Source: DATLFQ01 sp035540915 (GTDB taxonomy: Bacteria; Actinomycetota; Acidimicrobiia; Acidimicrobiales; GCA-2861595). From it: a stretch of 33,666 bases of DNA. The translations under genes were made by a program, and so were the position numbers. Shown here one piece after another: positions 32,956 to 33,666 of this stretch. How positions within the stretch are numbered: position 1 is the stretch's first letter; each line of letters starts with the position of its first letter. The stretch covers positions 1 to 33,666 of the forward strand of contig DATLFQ010000187.1 of assembly GCA_035540915.1 (NCBI GenBank), in the 5' to 3' direction. A model generated the notes under the pieces. It saw nothing but the letters and a program-made list of their open reading frames with translations, was not told the origin of the DNA and did not search any database.

Positions 32956-33666
32956 TCGCCGCCGTCGCCTTGGCGGCGGCGCAGCTGGCCGGCCTGTCAG
33001 CCTCTCCCTCCGCCGCCGCGCCGGTGGCGGGCAACGAGCGCTCCGCGCTGATCGTCGGCGTGGGCAAGCACACCGGGGGCCGCCCGGTCGGCACCGTCGG
33101 GGGGGCCGGCGATGCCCGGGTCGTGCAGGAGGCACTGCGCCGGGCCGGCTGGCGAGACGACCAGATGCGGGTGCTGGTCGACGCCGCCGCCACGGCGGCC
33201 GCCATCCGTGAGGGCATCACCTGGCTGCAGAGCCGGAGCAACGACTCGTCGTTCTCGATCTTCCACTACTCGGGCCACACCTTCCAGCGCGGCGGCGACC
33301 CCGACCGCGACGGTGAGGCGCTGGACGAGTTCCTCGTCCCCTACGACACCCGGAACCTTCTGGCCGACCGCGAGGTGTCCGAGCGGTTGCGTGGGATCCA
33401 GGGATGGCTGTGGGCCAACTTCGCCGGCTGCGAGGCGATCGGCTTCGACGACGCCGGCCTGTCCGGTCCCCGCCGGCTGGTCACCGCCTCGTCCGCCGAG
33501 CCCGAGAAGTCCTACGAGCGGCCGGACTGGCGCATGTCGGTCTATGTCGGCCTGATGTTCGACGAGGGCGTGCTCAAGGGCCGTGCCGACGCCGACCGCG
33601 ACGGCACCGTGTCGATCCACGAGGCGTTCGCCTACGCGGCCCGGGAGGCCCCGATCATGACCGCCC
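32928..33666 (+). CDS. Secreted caspase-like (peptidase C14) protein, 3' end outside window
   Basis: The 246 visible residues start at GTG with a signal peptide (RIRIFAAVALAAAQLAG, then SASPSAAAPVAG). The caspase/metacaspase fold follows: SALIVGVGKHTGG opening strand, GDARVVQEALRRAGW helix, catalytic His117 in FHYSGHT, and EFLVPYDTR. The candidate Cys168 is in WANFAGCEAIGF, a looser context than the usual DSCHSG. Near the end DADRDGTVSIHE (221-232) is a perfect EF-hand-type calcium loop, suggesting Ca2+ regulation as in metacaspases. A second GTG at 32934 is possible. The hairpin over the start and the surface-protein gene 34 bp upstream suggest shared expression. Cleavage target unknown; the fold is confident. 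Confidence 0.78.
   Translation, partial: MGVGHRIRIFAAVALAAAQLAGLSASPSAAAPVAGNERSALIVGVGKHTGGRPVGTVGGAGDARVVQEALRRAGWRDDQMRVLVDAAATAAAIREGITWLQSRSNDSSFSIFHYSGHTFQRGGDPDRDGEALDEFLVPYDTRNLLADREVSERLRGIQGWLWANFAGCEAIGFDDAGLSGPRRLVTASSAEPEKSYERPDWRMSVYVGLMFDEGVLKGRADADRDGTVSIHEAFAYAAREAPIMTA

Overview
The window is very GC-rich, densely packed and full of GTG starts, as in a high-GC actinobacterium. Several features point the same way: a BldC-type MerR regulator beside a leucine/valine dehydrogenase, a DUF5317 membrane protein, a sigma factor / small protein / TPR-CHAT operon, an ECF42 sigma factor with its DGPF partner, and a HAIR-like operator before clpB. A member of the Acidimicrobiia or a relative is plausible, but there is no rRNA or other phylogenetic marker here to settle it.

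Layout. 1-872: the 3' end of dnaB, carrying the C-terminal half of a homing-endonuclease-type intein. 873-2660: a DksA/TraR-type zinc-finger protein and a secreted coiled-coil M15 peptidase, both on the minus strand. 2790-2951: tRNA-Asp and tRNA-Phe, followed by a degenerate copy of the tRNA-Phe 3' half (3031-3074). 3050-5360: a small accessory-looking block with an FAD aromatic hydroxylase, an ABM-fold protein and a YjbR-like protein; the hydroxylase ends inside the tRNA-derived copy. 5392-6396: three translationally close genes for a 38-residue membrane peptide, a DUF5317 protein and a DUF6197-like protein. 6474-10274: a promoter and a three-gene operon (sigma factor, 152-residue protein, TPR-CHAT peptidase-like protein). 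10294-11262: a HAD-family protein and BldC.

11433-15144: a tightly overlapping operon of leucine dehydrogenase, a fused E1 alpha/beta 2-oxoacid dehydrogenase and orotate phosphoribosyltransferase. 15148-26574: a large minus-strand purine cluster, in transcription order purA-purD-purE-purB-purC-purS-purQ, then purL-purF-purM. Most junctions are 4-bp start/stop overlaps. The cluster covers most steps from PRPP to SAICAR and the adenylosuccinate steps to AMP; no purN, purK or purH is present here. One plus-strand gene (20087-20515) interrupts it and overlaps the end of purQ tail to tail. 26585-28268: an ECF42 sigma factor, its YCII/DGPF partner and a likely self-recognised promoter. 28301-30829: clpB with a HAIR-like operator. 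31058-33666: a secreted DUF11 protein with a sortase-like tail, then a secreted caspase-fold protein cut by the window end. The caspase gene start is buried in a strong hairpin.

Most of the window is housekeeping metabolism. The least understood parts are the sigma/152-residue protein/TPR-CHAT operon, the surface protein plus caspase-like pair with its start-codon hairpin, and the tRNA-Phe scar. No CRISPR array, insertion sequence or rRNA gene was seen.
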